The notes under the pieces are model-generated. The model saw only the letters and a list, made by a program, of their open reading frames with translations. It searched no databases and was not told the DNA's origin. Below are positions 14,899-24,085 of a stretch of 24,085 nucleotides of DNA, in pieces. Source of the DNA: Rubrobacteraceae bacterium (GTDB taxonomy: Bacteria > Actinomycetota > Rubrobacteria > Rubrobacterales > Rubrobacteraceae); contig JAUJMB010000009.1 of assembly GCA_030447045.1 (NCBI GenBank), forward strand, positions 1 through 24,085. The letters are read 5' to 3'. Made by a program: the position numbers and the translations under genes. Each line of letters starts with the position of its first letter. Position 1 is the stretch's first letter.

Positions 14899-14945
14899 AC
14901 TGAAAATCGTGGGGTCTCGGGTTCGAACCCCGGGCCCGCCACCCC
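14899..14945 (+). repeat. Putative attR: diverged copy of the tRNA-Phe 3' end
   Basis: This copy matches 9238-9284 at 43 of 47 positions in direct orientation. It begins in the anticodon loop (ACTGAAAATCGTGG) and keeps a pairable T arm (TCGGG-TTCGAAC-CCCGG) and the acceptor end CCCGCCA plus CCCC. No tRNA 5' half precedes it, so it is not a functional tRNA gene. Confidence 0.75.
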
Positions 14946-15359
14946 GAAAGCCCCGTCTCTCAACGCCGCCTTCGGACGACGGTCTGCGCGCTTACCGAGC
15001 TCGGGCGGATCCCTGCTCGTTTGGGCGGGCCCACGTGCTTCTGTCCGGTCGGCCCCGACCAGAAGGTGCGGCCTACGTACTTACTAGCAGGATGGCGCGA
15101 TAGGGTTGCGGGCTGCCGTCACCGTCCGCCACTTGCCTGCGGCGGTGGAACGCGGTAGATCTAGCCTCTCTGGGCTCTCTCCTCCCCAGGCTCTGCCGCC
15201 GAATCGGTCGCCGTAGAACTCCGGGTGACTACCGGTGGCGGCAACTGCTCTGGGCCAGAATAGAAGGACTCGGGGCCGGTTCGTGTGTGCGGCCGGGTCT
15301 ATCGTACTAAGATGGCGGCTTGCGGTGGAGGCGAACGCGGAGGTGTTGAAGGGTTGGGC
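14946..15359. other. Intergenic stretch upstream of the arylsulfotransferase-like gene
   Basis: No gene is supported in these 414 bases. GGTCGG/CCGACC and other short GC-rich inverted repeats occur, as expected by composition. The promoter of the following gene must lie here, but I could not single it out. Confidence 0.4.
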
Positions 15360-16844
15360 GTGAGGCGGACGCGGAGGGACTTTCTGAAGGTTGCGGCCGG
15401 GGGCGCCTGCCTCGCGGTTCTGCCGCTGGCCGGCTGCGGGACAAACGGGCCCGTCCGGGCGATGGCCTCGCCGGCGCCGGCGGGGCCGACGCGGGTCTAC
15501 CGCTCGCGCCCGGATCTGAGGCCGCCCCCGGTCGAGGTGACCACGCCGGCGCGCGACACGGCCCCTGGCCTCCTCTTCGCCGCCTCGAAGAACGGGCCGG
15601 AGGAGGAGCATCCCTCCCAGGATGGGCCCATGATCCTAGATAACGAGGGCCAGCCCGTCTGGCTGCACCCCGTGCGCGCCGAAGAGCGGGACGCCATGGA
15701 TTTCAAGGTCCAGAGCTACCGGGGCCGGCCGGTACTTACGTGGTGGGAGGGCAAGCACGGCGGCTTTGGGAACGGCGAGTACGTGATCTTCGACGAATCC
15801 TACAGGGAGATAGCCCGGTTCCGGGCCGGCAACGGCCTCCCCGGCGACCACCACGAGTTCCTGATCTCCAGCCGCGACACCGCCCTCGTCACGATCTACG
15901 CCGAGAAGCCGATGGACCTCTCCCCCTACGGCGGACCCCGGGACGGCCTCATCCTCGACGGCATAGTCCAGGAGATAGACGTCGAGGGCGGCCAGGTCCT
16001 CTTCGAGTGGCACAGCCTGGAGCACGTGGACGTCGGGGAGTCCTTCTATACCCCCCCGAACGACCCCACGAACCGCTTCGACTACTTCCACATAAACTCC
16101 GTAGAGGAGGACGGCGAGGACCACCTGCTCGTCTCCGCCCGCAGGACGTCCGGCGTCTACAAGATAGACCGCCGCACGGGGGAGGTCGTGTGGCGTCTGG
16201 GCGGGAAGAGGAGCGACTTCGAGATGGGGGAGGGGGCGACCTTCGCCTACCAGCACGACGCCCGCCGCCAGCCCGACGGCACCATCACCCTCTTCGACAA
16301 CCGGGGGGCTGACATGGAGGACCAATCGCGCGGCATTCGCCTCGGGATCGACGAGGGGGCGATGACGGCCACGCTCCTGCAGGAGTTTTTCCACCCGGAG
16401 GAACCGTTCGCCACCTTCCAGGCCAACGTGCAGGTGCTGCCAAACGGCAACGTCTTCGTCGGGTGGGGCAGCGCCCCCTACCTCACCGAGCACGACGGCG
16501 AGGGGACCCTGCTCTTCGACGCCGGTTTCCCCCCTGAGGTCGAGTCGTACCGGGCCTTCCGATTCCCGTGGACGGGCAGGCCGCAGGACCCCCCCGACCT
16601 CGCGGGCGAGTCCGAATCGGGGGGCCGGTTCACCCTCTACGCCAGTTGGAACGGGGCCACGGAGGTCGCCTCCTGGCAGGTGCTCGCCGGGCCGGGGCCA
16701 GGAGATCTTAAGCCCGTCGGGGAGGCCCCGCGCATGGGCTTCGAGACCGCCATCGCCGTCGAAACCGAGGCGCCCTACGTCGCCGTGAGGGCGAGAGACC
16801 GCTCCGGCCGGGCGCTCGGCCCTCCCCGCGTGATGCGCCGCTAG
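15360..16844 (+). CDS. Exported arylsulfotransferase (ASST)-family lipoprotein
   Basis: This 494-residue protein begins with a Tat-type signal: TRRDFLK with the twin arginines at 5-6, then a hydrophobic stretch and LAGC as lipobox with Cys26. That implies folded export and anchoring on the outer face of the membrane. The mature part is a beta-propeller of the arylsulfotransferase-like family, with repeated blades such as GPMILDNEGQPVWLHP, RRTSGVYKIDRRTGEVVWRLGG and the histidine-bearing FAYQHDARRQPDGTITLFDN. True ASST moves sulfate between phenols; many actinobacterial members of this family have no assigned substrate. GTG 15360 is preceded by GAAGGG; the frame is open from 15285. It lies just right of the island and seems a single-gene unit. 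Confidence 0.85.
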   Translation: MRRTRRDFLKVAAGGACLAVLPLAGCGTNGPVRAMASPAPAGPTRVYRSRPDLRPPPVEVTTPARDTAPGLLFAASKNGPEEEHPSQDGPMILDNEGQPVWLHPVRAEERDAMDFKVQSYRGRPVLTWWEGKHGGFGNGEYVIFDESYREIARFRAGNGLPGDHHEFLISSRDTALVTIYAEKPMDLSPYGGPRDGLILDGIVQEIDVEGGQVLFEWHSLEHVDVGESFYTPPNDPTNRFDYFHINSVEEDGEDHLLVSARRTSGVYKIDRRTGEVVWRLGGKRSDFEMGEGATFAYQHDARRQPDGTITLFDNRGADMEDQSRGIRLGIDEGAMTATLLQEFFHPEEPFATFQANVQVLPNGNVFVGWGSAPYLTEHDGEGTLLFDAGFPPEVESYRAFRFPWTGRPQDPPDLAGESESGGRFTLYASWNGATEVASWQVLAGPGPGDLKPVGEAPRMGFETAIAVETEAPYVAVRARDRSGRALGPPRVMRR

Positions 16845-16912
16845 GGCCGGGGAACGTCCGAAACCTCTCCGGCGCAAAAAGCGCTGCATGTTGTGCTATT
16901 TTTGGGTAGCCG

Positions 16913-16932
16913 ACCCACAACGGGTTGTGGGT
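16913..16932. promoter_or_regulatory. Perfect 9-bp palindrome, operator-like
   Basis: ACCCACAAC and GTTGTGGGT are separated by two bases, 40 bases before the ATG of the next gene. An overlapping alternative hairpin (TGGGT-AGCCG-ACCCA, 16903-16917) uses the same left arm. The absence of a T-run and the promoter-proximal position favour an operator for a dimeric regulator over a terminator. Confidence 0.5.
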
Positions 16933-16972
16933 AATTCGTAGCCATCGCACATACGCATCCGGGGGGATCATC

Positions 16973-17419
16973 ATGGAGGGCATAGATTTCGGGCGTGTCG
17001 GGGTCGAGCGGCGCCGGTACGCGGTGGAGGAGATCCGGTTCTCGCTCGCGAGGCTCTACCGGGGCTTCGTGCTGTGGGCCTCGATGTACGGCGAGACGGA
17101 CGCCCGCGAGGAGCGCGAGCGCCGGGAGCAGGTGGATCAGCTCCTGGATCTGTTCTCCAGGTGCTACCTGCCGCGCTCGATGTGGCTCGCGGAGCCGACC
17201 CGCGAGACGATCGAGGACTTCGCCGAGAAGAGCCGGGAGATGCGCGAACGGATGGGCGCCGAGGTGGAGGCGAAGGGCTACGAAGAGGTGAGGGCCGTCA
17301 TGGCCCGGCGCGTGACCAAGAAGCTCGGCCCCGCCCGCAAACAGGTGGACCTCGCCCTGGAGACGGAGCTCGCCGGGCCCAGGCCGTCGCGGTGGCGGAC
17401 GCCTTTCCGGAAGGGTTAG
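16973..17419 (+). CDS. Hypothetical helical protein, 148 residues
   Basis: ATG is preceded by GGGGGGATCATC, a strong ribosome-binding site; the frame is open from 16925. The product has no signal peptide or membrane segment. It is rich in Glu and Arg with heptad-like stretches (about 45-70 and 85-125) and predicts as mainly alpha-helical, possibly coiled coil. I do not recognise the family. The C-terminus is basic (RPSRWRTPFRKG). It stands behind a palindromic operator-like site and about 200 bases before the hybrid kinase. A link to that signalling cluster is possible but unsupported by sequence. Codon usage is like the neighbours, so it is likely a real chromosomal gene. Confidence 0.75.
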   Translation: MEGIDFGRVGVERRRYAVEEIRFSLARLYRGFVLWASMYGETDAREERERREQVDQLLDLFSRCYLPRSMWLAEPTRETIEDFAEKSREMRERMGAEVEAKGYEEVRAVMARRVTKKLGPARKQVDLALETELAGPRPSRWRTPFRKG

Positions 17420-17615
17420 GGAACCGGACCATCCGGGGCGTTCCGGCGAAGACCGTCCTCGCGGCAGGTCGGGGCGCGGGCACCAGAGGTGGGCGACCAT
17501 CTCTGGCCGCCTGGCATATGTGGTCATCGAGGCCCGGGCGGTACCCTGGCTGCTAGGATAAACGTCGCCCCGGGCGCCGGTGCGCGTAAACGGTCGGAGG
17601 AGGCCGAAGTCCAGC

Positions 17616-20177
<2,562 letters not shown>

Positions 20178-20323
20178 GCTACCGGCCGTCCTCTGGGACG
20201 TCACCCGGGATAAATGGCCATCCGGCAGATGCCCCGCGACCCAGGCGCCGCGATACTCGGTGCCAGGCCGGTCCAGGCCGCCAACGGTACAGAGAGGGGC
20301 AGGGCCTCGCCGCCCGCACGGGG

Positions 20324-22105
20324 ATGATCTCAGACGCAAACGACATCAGGGGCCTGGCCCCCGAAAGCCCGCAGGGGGAGAACCGCGACGAAGAGGTGCG
20401 GTCCTGGTTGACCGCCATCGTGCAGTCCTCCAACGACGCCATCATAGGCAAGACCCTCGACGGGACCATCACGAGCTGGAACCCCGCGGCCGAGAGGCTC
20501 TACGGGTACACCGCCGCTGAGGCCGTCGGCCGGCCCATCTCCCTGCTGGTCCCGCCCGACCTGCCGGACGAGGTGCCGGCCCTGCTGGCGAGGGTCAAGC
20601 GCGGGGAGTTCGTGGCCGGCTACGAGACGAAGAAGCGTGCCAAGGACGGCCGGATTATCGACGTGGCCCTTACGATGTCCCCGATCCGGGGCCCCGGTGG
20701 CGACCTGATCGGCGCCTCCACCCTCGCCCGCGACGAGACGGAGCGCAAGCGGACGGACGAGGCGCTGCGGCGCAACAACACCCTGGTAGAGCTGCTCCGC
20801 GGGGCGGCGACCGCCTCCAACGAGGCGTCGGGCTTCGAGGAGGCGATGCGCACCTGCCTGGCGCTTATGAAGGACAGGCTCAGCATCCCCCTGGGCAGGG
20901 TCTACCTGGTCCCCGAGGGCGCAGAAGAGGCCGTATCCACGGACATCTGTTACTCCGGCGACCCCGGAAGGTTCGGCGCGTTCGTGCGGGCGACGGATGG
21001 CGTCCGCTTCGCCACGGGGGTAGGCCTTCCCGGCATGGTACTGGCCCGCGGGGAGCCCGTCTGGCTGGAGGACGTGCGCGAGGACCCCGGCTTTCTCAGG
21101 TCCGAGGCGGCGCGGAGGTGCGGCGTCGCGGCGGGCTTCGCCGTGCCCGTGCTCGTGAGGAGGGAGGTGGTGGCCGTCGTCGAGTTCTTTACTACGGAGG
21201 TGATGGAGCCCGACCCGTGGTTGCTCGGCATGCTGCGGCAGGTCGGCACCCAGCTCGGGCGCGTCGTCGAGCGCGAGCGGGCCGAGCGCGAGTACAACCG
21301 GCTCAACAGGGAGCTCGAGCTGCGCAACCTCGAGCTGAGCCACAAGAACTCCGAGGTGGAGGCCTTCGTCTACAGCGTCTCCCACGACCTCCGCTCGCCG
21401 CTCGTCAACCTGGAAGGCTTCAGCCAGGAGCTCGCGCTGGTCGGCGAGGACATAAGGGAGATACTCGCCCACGGGGACCTGCCGCCCGAGGTGCGCCGGC
21501 GGGGCCTCGCGCTCGTGGACGAGGACATGGCGACCTCGACGCACTTCATAAGGGAGGCCGTGAAACGCCTGAGCGGCATCATCGACGCGCTGCTCAGGCT
21601 CTCGCGCGTCGGGCGCCTGGAGTACCGGTGGCGGCTGGTGGACCTGGGCCCCGTCGTGGGGCGCGTCGTCGACGCCATGGGGGCGACGCTCGCCGAGCGG
21701 GGGGGCACCGTCGTCGTGGACGACCTGCCGCCGGCCTGGGGCGACCCGACCGCGCTCGAGCAGGTCTTCGCCAACCTTATCGGCAACGCGGTCCTCTACC
21801 TCGACCCCGGGCGGCCCGGCATGATCGAGGTGGGCTGCAAGGAGGGTGACGACGGGGACACCCCTGAGTTCCGTACCTACTACGTGAGGGACAACGGCAT
21901 AGGCATACCCACGGAGGCGATCGAGAAGGTCTTCCAGGTCTTCCAGCGCCTGCGGCCCAAGCACGCGGACGGCGAGGGGATGGGCCTCGCCCTCGTCCAG
22001 CGCATAGTGGAGAGGCACGACGGCGAGGTGTGGGTGGAGTCGAGCGAGGGCGAGGGCAGCACCTTCTTCGTGCGGCTGCGGGCCAGAGGAGAGGGACGAG
22101 ATTGA
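20324..22105 (+). CDS. PAS-GAF sensor histidine kinase, phytochrome-kinase type without a bilin domain
   Basis: This 593-residue cytosolic kinase has a PAS domain (about 26-145, NDAIIGKTLDGTITSWNPAAE), a GAF domain (about 165-318), a short coiled linker, a HisKA with His354 (SVSHDLRSPLVNLEGF) and an HATPase (about 470-590) with GNAVLYLDPGRPG, NGIGIP and GMGLALVQRIVERH. The kinase core is of the type found in bacteriophytochromes, which pair with Rcp1-like regulators; such a regulator overlaps its stop codon. The GAF lacks an obvious bilin-binding Cys-His context, so light sensing is not implied. ATG at 20324 has only a weak ribosome-binding site. It is in line with the hybrid kinase (146-base gap) and probably in one unit with the two following genes. 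Confidence 0.93.
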   Translation: MISDANDIRGLAPESPQGENRDEEVRSWLTAIVQSSNDAIIGKTLDGTITSWNPAAERLYGYTAAEAVGRPISLLVPPDLPDEVPALLARVKRGEFVAGYETKKRAKDGRIIDVALTMSPIRGPGGDLIGASTLARDETERKRTDEALRRNNTLVELLRGAATASNEASGFEEAMRTCLALMKDRLSIPLGRVYLVPEGAEEAVSTDICYSGDPGRFGAFVRATDGVRFATGVGLPGMVLARGEPVWLEDVREDPGFLRSEAARRCGVAAGFAVPVLVRREVVAVVEFFTTEVMEPDPWLLGMLRQVGTQLGRVVERERAEREYNRLNRELELRNLELSHKNSEVEAFVYSVSHDLRSPLVNLEGFSQELALVGEDIREILAHGDLPPEVRRRGLALVDEDMATSTHFIREAVKRLSGIIDALLRLSRVGRLEYRWRLVDLGPVVGRVVDAMGATLAERGGTVVVDDLPPAWGDPTALEQVFANLIGNAVLYLDPGRPGMIEVGCKEGDDGDTPEFRTYYVRDNGIGIPTEAIEKVFQVFQRLRPKHADGEGMGLALVQRIVERHDGEVWVESSEGEGSTFFVRLRARGEGRD

Positions 22106-22554
22106 ACGCGCAACCCCTGGTAATACTCATGGCGGAGGACGACCCCGGGCACGCCTCGCTCGTAAGGCGCAACCTGCGCCGCGCCGGCGTCCTCAACGAG
22201 GTGGTCAGGGTCGAGGACGGCCAGGAGGCCCTCGACTTTATATGCCGCGAGGGGGCCTACGCCAGCCGCAACCCCATCGGGTCGCTGATAGTCCTCCTCG
22301 ACATAAACATGCCGCGCCTCGACGGGGTGGAGGTGCTCAGGCGCCTCAAGGCCGACGAGAAGACCAAGAAGATACCCGTGATGATGCTCACCACCACCGA
22401 CGACCCCAGGGAGGTGGAGCGCTGCTACGACCTCGGGTGCAGCGTGTACGTTACCAAGCCGGTCGAGTACGAGCAGTTCCGCGAGGCCGTGAGGCAGCTG
22501 GGGCTGTTCCTGCAGTTCGTCGAGGTGCCCCAGCAGGGTGACGAGGATGGGTAG
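22102..22554 (+). CDS. Rcp1-type single-domain response regulator
   Basis: This 150-residue protein consists of one receiver domain and no output domain. The acidic pocket is AEDD (11-14), the phospho-acceptor Asp67 lies in VLLDINMPRLDG, the conserved Thr is in MMLTTTDD and the Lys in VTKPVEYEQF. The FLQFVEVP tail is characteristic of Rcp1, the partner of cyanobacterial phytochrome kinases. The TTG start overlaps the kinase stop as TTGA behind GAGAGGGACGAG, so translation is likely coupled and the kinase is the natural partner. A DNA-binding role is excluded by the domain content; it probably acts as a phosphate shuttle or by protein contact, perhaps to the next gene product. Confidence 0.93.
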   Translation: MNAQPLVILMAEDDPGHASLVRRNLRRAGVLNEVVRVEDGQEALDFICREGAYASRNPIGSLIVLLDINMPRLDGVEVLRRLKADEKTKKIPVMMLTTTDDPREVERCYDLGCSVYVTKPVEYEQFREAVRQLGLFLQFVEVPQQGDEDG

Positions 22555-22557
22555 CCC

Positions 22558-24085
22558 ATGATAGGTGAGGTCGCCAGGGCGCCGGAGGCCGAGAGGGAGA
22601 CGATCCTGATCGTCGAGGACGATCTCGGCATCGCCACCCTCGAGCGCCGCTGCCTCGGCCGGCACGGGTACGGGGTGGTCTGCGCCACCAACGCCGAGGA
22701 CGCCCTGGCCAGGATCGACGAGGGCGGCATAGGCCTTGTGGTCCTCGACCACGGCCTGCCCGGCGGGACCACGGGCCTCGAGCTCTACGAGCGCATGAAG
22801 GCCTCCGGGCGCGACCTTCCCGTGGTCATGGTGACAGGGCAGAGCAGCGAGGAGACGGTGGTAGAGGCGCTAAGGCTCGGGGTGCGGGACTTTATAACCA
22901 AGTCGCCGGACTACCTCGACTACCTGCCCGCGGCCGTCGAGGCCGCCGTCGCCCAGAGCCGCCTCGCGCGGCGCCTGGAGAGGAGCGAGGAGCGCTTCCG
23001 CGGCCTGATCGAGAACCTGCAGGTCGGCGTCGTGCTGGCCGGGCCCGCCGGCGAGATCCTCGTGAGCAACCGCGCCGCCGTGAACCTCCTCGGCGTCGAG
23101 GGAGACCGGCCGCTGGGCCGGCGCCTCTTCGAGACGTGCTGGGCCGGCGCCATCCGCGAGGACGGCTCGCCCTTCCCCGCCGACGAGCTCCCGCCCCTGC
23201 GGGCGATCGCCAGCGGCCAGCCGGTGCGCAACGTGGTGGTCGGCGTCCGCCGGGCGGCCGCGGGCGGCCGGGCGTGGTTGCTGGTCAACGCGGAGCCCCA
23301 GCTCGACCCCGACGGCGGCGTCGGGCAGGTGATCTGCACGATCAGCGACGTTACGCAGCGCAAGGCCCTGGAGGAGCAGCTGGCGTACCGGGCCTACCAC
23401 GACGTCCTGACCGGGCTGCCCAACCGGGCCCTCTTTCTGGACCGGCTGCAGAACGCGCTCGCCGGCAGGCGGCGCCGGGAGGATCAACTCGCGGTGCTGT
23501 TCGTGGACCTGGACAACTTCAAGGTGGTCAACGACTCTTTGGGCCACGAGGTGGGGGACAGGCTGCTCGTCGAGGTGGCCGGGCGCCTGGAGAGTAGCGT
23601 GAGGCCGGCCGACACGCTCGCCCGCCTCGGCGGGGACGAGTTCGCCGTCATGCTCACGAACGTCTCCGGCATCAGGGACGTTATGGGCGTCGTGGCCCGG
23701 ATCCTGGAGAGGTTGGAGGCGCCCATCGCCCTGCAGGGGGAGGAGGTCACCGTCACGGCGAGCGTCGGGGTCGCCCTGTCGACCTCGGCCGATCCGACGC
23801 CCGCGGACCTCATGCGCGAGGCCGACGCCGCGATGTACCGCACCAAGCGCTCCGGCAAGGCCGGGTACTCGGTCTTCGACCCGAGCCTGCACGCCGAGGC
23901 CCTGAAACGCCTGGAGCTCGAGAGCCACCTCAGACGGGCCGTGGAGAGGGAAGAGTTCGTGCTGCACTACCAGCCGATCGTGAACCTGAGCAGCGGCGAC
24001 GTGTGGGGCATGGAGGCCCTGATCCGCTGGAACCACCCCGACAGGGGCCTCGTGTCCCCGTGCGAGTTCGTGCCCCTCGCGGAGG
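22558..24085 (+). CDS. REC-PAS-GGDEF-EAL cyclic-di-GMP signalling protein (3' end outside the window)
   Basis: A frame from ATG 22558 runs open to the window end (509 codons). The order is: receiver (about 14-130; Asp64 in VVLDHGLPGG, Lys in FITKSPDYL), PAS (about 142-270), GGDEF diguanylate cyclase (about 272-440; VDLDNFKVVND and intact RLGGDEF, 358-362), and the beginning of an EAL phosphodiesterase domain (from about 455; LHYQPIVNLSSG and MEALIRW with the E-A-L signature 486-488). The rest of the EAL is cut off by the window edge and not by a mutation. It starts 3 bases after the regulator stop behind AGGATGGG, so it belongs to the same operon. The receiver would let the upstream kinases control cyclic-di-GMP levels. 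Confidence 0.95.
   Translation, partial: MIGEVARAPEAERETILIVEDDLGIATLERRCLGRHGYGVVCATNAEDALARIDEGGIGLVVLDHGLPGGTTGLELYERMKASGRDLPVVMVTGQSSEETVVEALRLGVRDFITKSPDYLDYLPAAVEAAVAQSRLARRLERSEERFRGLIENLQVGVVLAGPAGEILVSNRAAVNLLGVEGDRPLGRRLFETCWAGAIREDGSPFPADELPPLRAIASGQPVRNVVVGVRRAAAGGRAWLLVNAEPQLDPDGGVGQVICTISDVTQRKALEEQLAYRAYHDVLTGLPNRALFLDRLQNALAGRRRREDQLAVLFVDLDNFKVVNDSLGHEVGDRLLVEVAGRLESSVRPADTLARLGGDEFAVMLTNVSGIRDVMGVVARILERLEAPIALQGEEVTVTASVGVALSTSADPTPADLMREADAAMYRTKRSGKAGYSVFDPSLHAEALKRLELESHLRRAVEREEFVLHYQPIVNLSSGDVWGMEALIRWNHPDRGLVSPCEFVPLAE

Larger units (their letters stand above)
9238..14945. mobile_element. Putative tRNA-Phe-associated genomic island (about 5.7 kb), integrase not found
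   Basis: The segment is delimited by the tRNA-Phe 3' end and its direct copy. It carries only accessory catabolic genes (hydratase, mandelate-racemase-like enzyme, sugar-acid kinase, aldolase) plus SDR and HNH fragments. Genes just outside are ordinary tRNA/thioredoxin backbone on the left. No integrase, excisionase or transposase is recognisable, and the repeat has four mismatches, so it would be an old, immobilised element. An unrelated duplication of a tRNA end remains possible. Confidence 0.5.

Noticed and set aside
14700..14963. Minus-strand frame with GPGFEPETPRF as a possible integrase remnant
   Set aside because: That motif comes from reading the tRNA-Phe copy in antisense; the remainder shows no tyrosine- or serine-recombinase residues.
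15636..16889. A 417-codon minus-strand frame opposite the arylsulfotransferase-like gene
   Set aside because: Antisense shadow; the plus-strand protein has a signal peptide and clear family repeats.
20330..22018. A 562-codon minus-strand frame opposite the PAS-GAF kinase
   Set aside because: Shadow of the real gene on the plus strand; composition is low complexity and no motif is seen.

Overview
The window looks like chromosomal DNA from a GC-rich actinobacterium. Codon choice, frequent GTG/TTG starts, GC-rich tRNAs without an encoded CCA end, and the overall style of the proteins fit a Rubrobacter-like organism, but that is an impression and not a proof. A conserved backbone (nucleotide metabolism, tRNA genes, thioredoxin, signalling) is broken by two accessory stretches rich in gene fragments and in unusually AT-rich spacers.

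Left part, 1-7417. This holds a partial unknown gene, an IclR-type regulator (minus strand), and a catabolic block. The block contains a truncated N-terminus of a sodium:neurotransmitter-symporter-family carrier, a monomeric sarcosine/N-methyl amino acid oxidase, an SDR dehydrogenase, and, convergent to these, a cyclic amidohydrolase (hydantoinase/dihydroorotase family) followed by a decayed SDR. The two converging units are each preceded by a copy of the same roughly 158-bp non-coding element (1434-1591 and 6170-6327). The copies lie in the same orientation relative to the gene they precede, which suggests one regulon. The stretch ends at a 37-nt 3' fragment of a tRNA gene (7381-7417), a likely attachment-site scar.

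Backbone, 7418-9280. A CBS-less IMP dehydrogenase/GMP reductase family enzyme, tRNA-Asp(GTC), thioredoxin and tRNA-Phe(GAA).

Second accessory stretch, 9281-14945. It is bounded by the 3' end of tRNA-Phe and a diverged 47-bp direct copy of it (43 of 47 positions equal, hand count), the geometry of an element integrated in a tRNA gene. It carries acid/sugar-acid catabolism: a MhpD/FAH-family hydratase, a very mandelate-racemase-like enolase-superfamily enzyme, and on the other strand a 2-keto-3-deoxygluconate kinase-like PfkB kinase and a DapA-family aldolase. SDR and HNH-nuclease fragments lie near its ends. No integrase is visible.

Right part, 14946-24085. An exported arylsulfotransferase-like lipoprotein, a small helical unknown protein behind a palindromic operator-like site, and a plus-strand signalling cluster: a cytosolic hybrid kinase (GAF-HisKA-HATPase-REC-REC-HPt), a PAS-GAF histidine kinase, an overlapping Rcp1-type single-domain response regulator, and a REC-PAS-GGDEF-EAL protein that runs off the window. 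This could be a complete phosphorelay that feeds into cyclic-di-GMP turnover.
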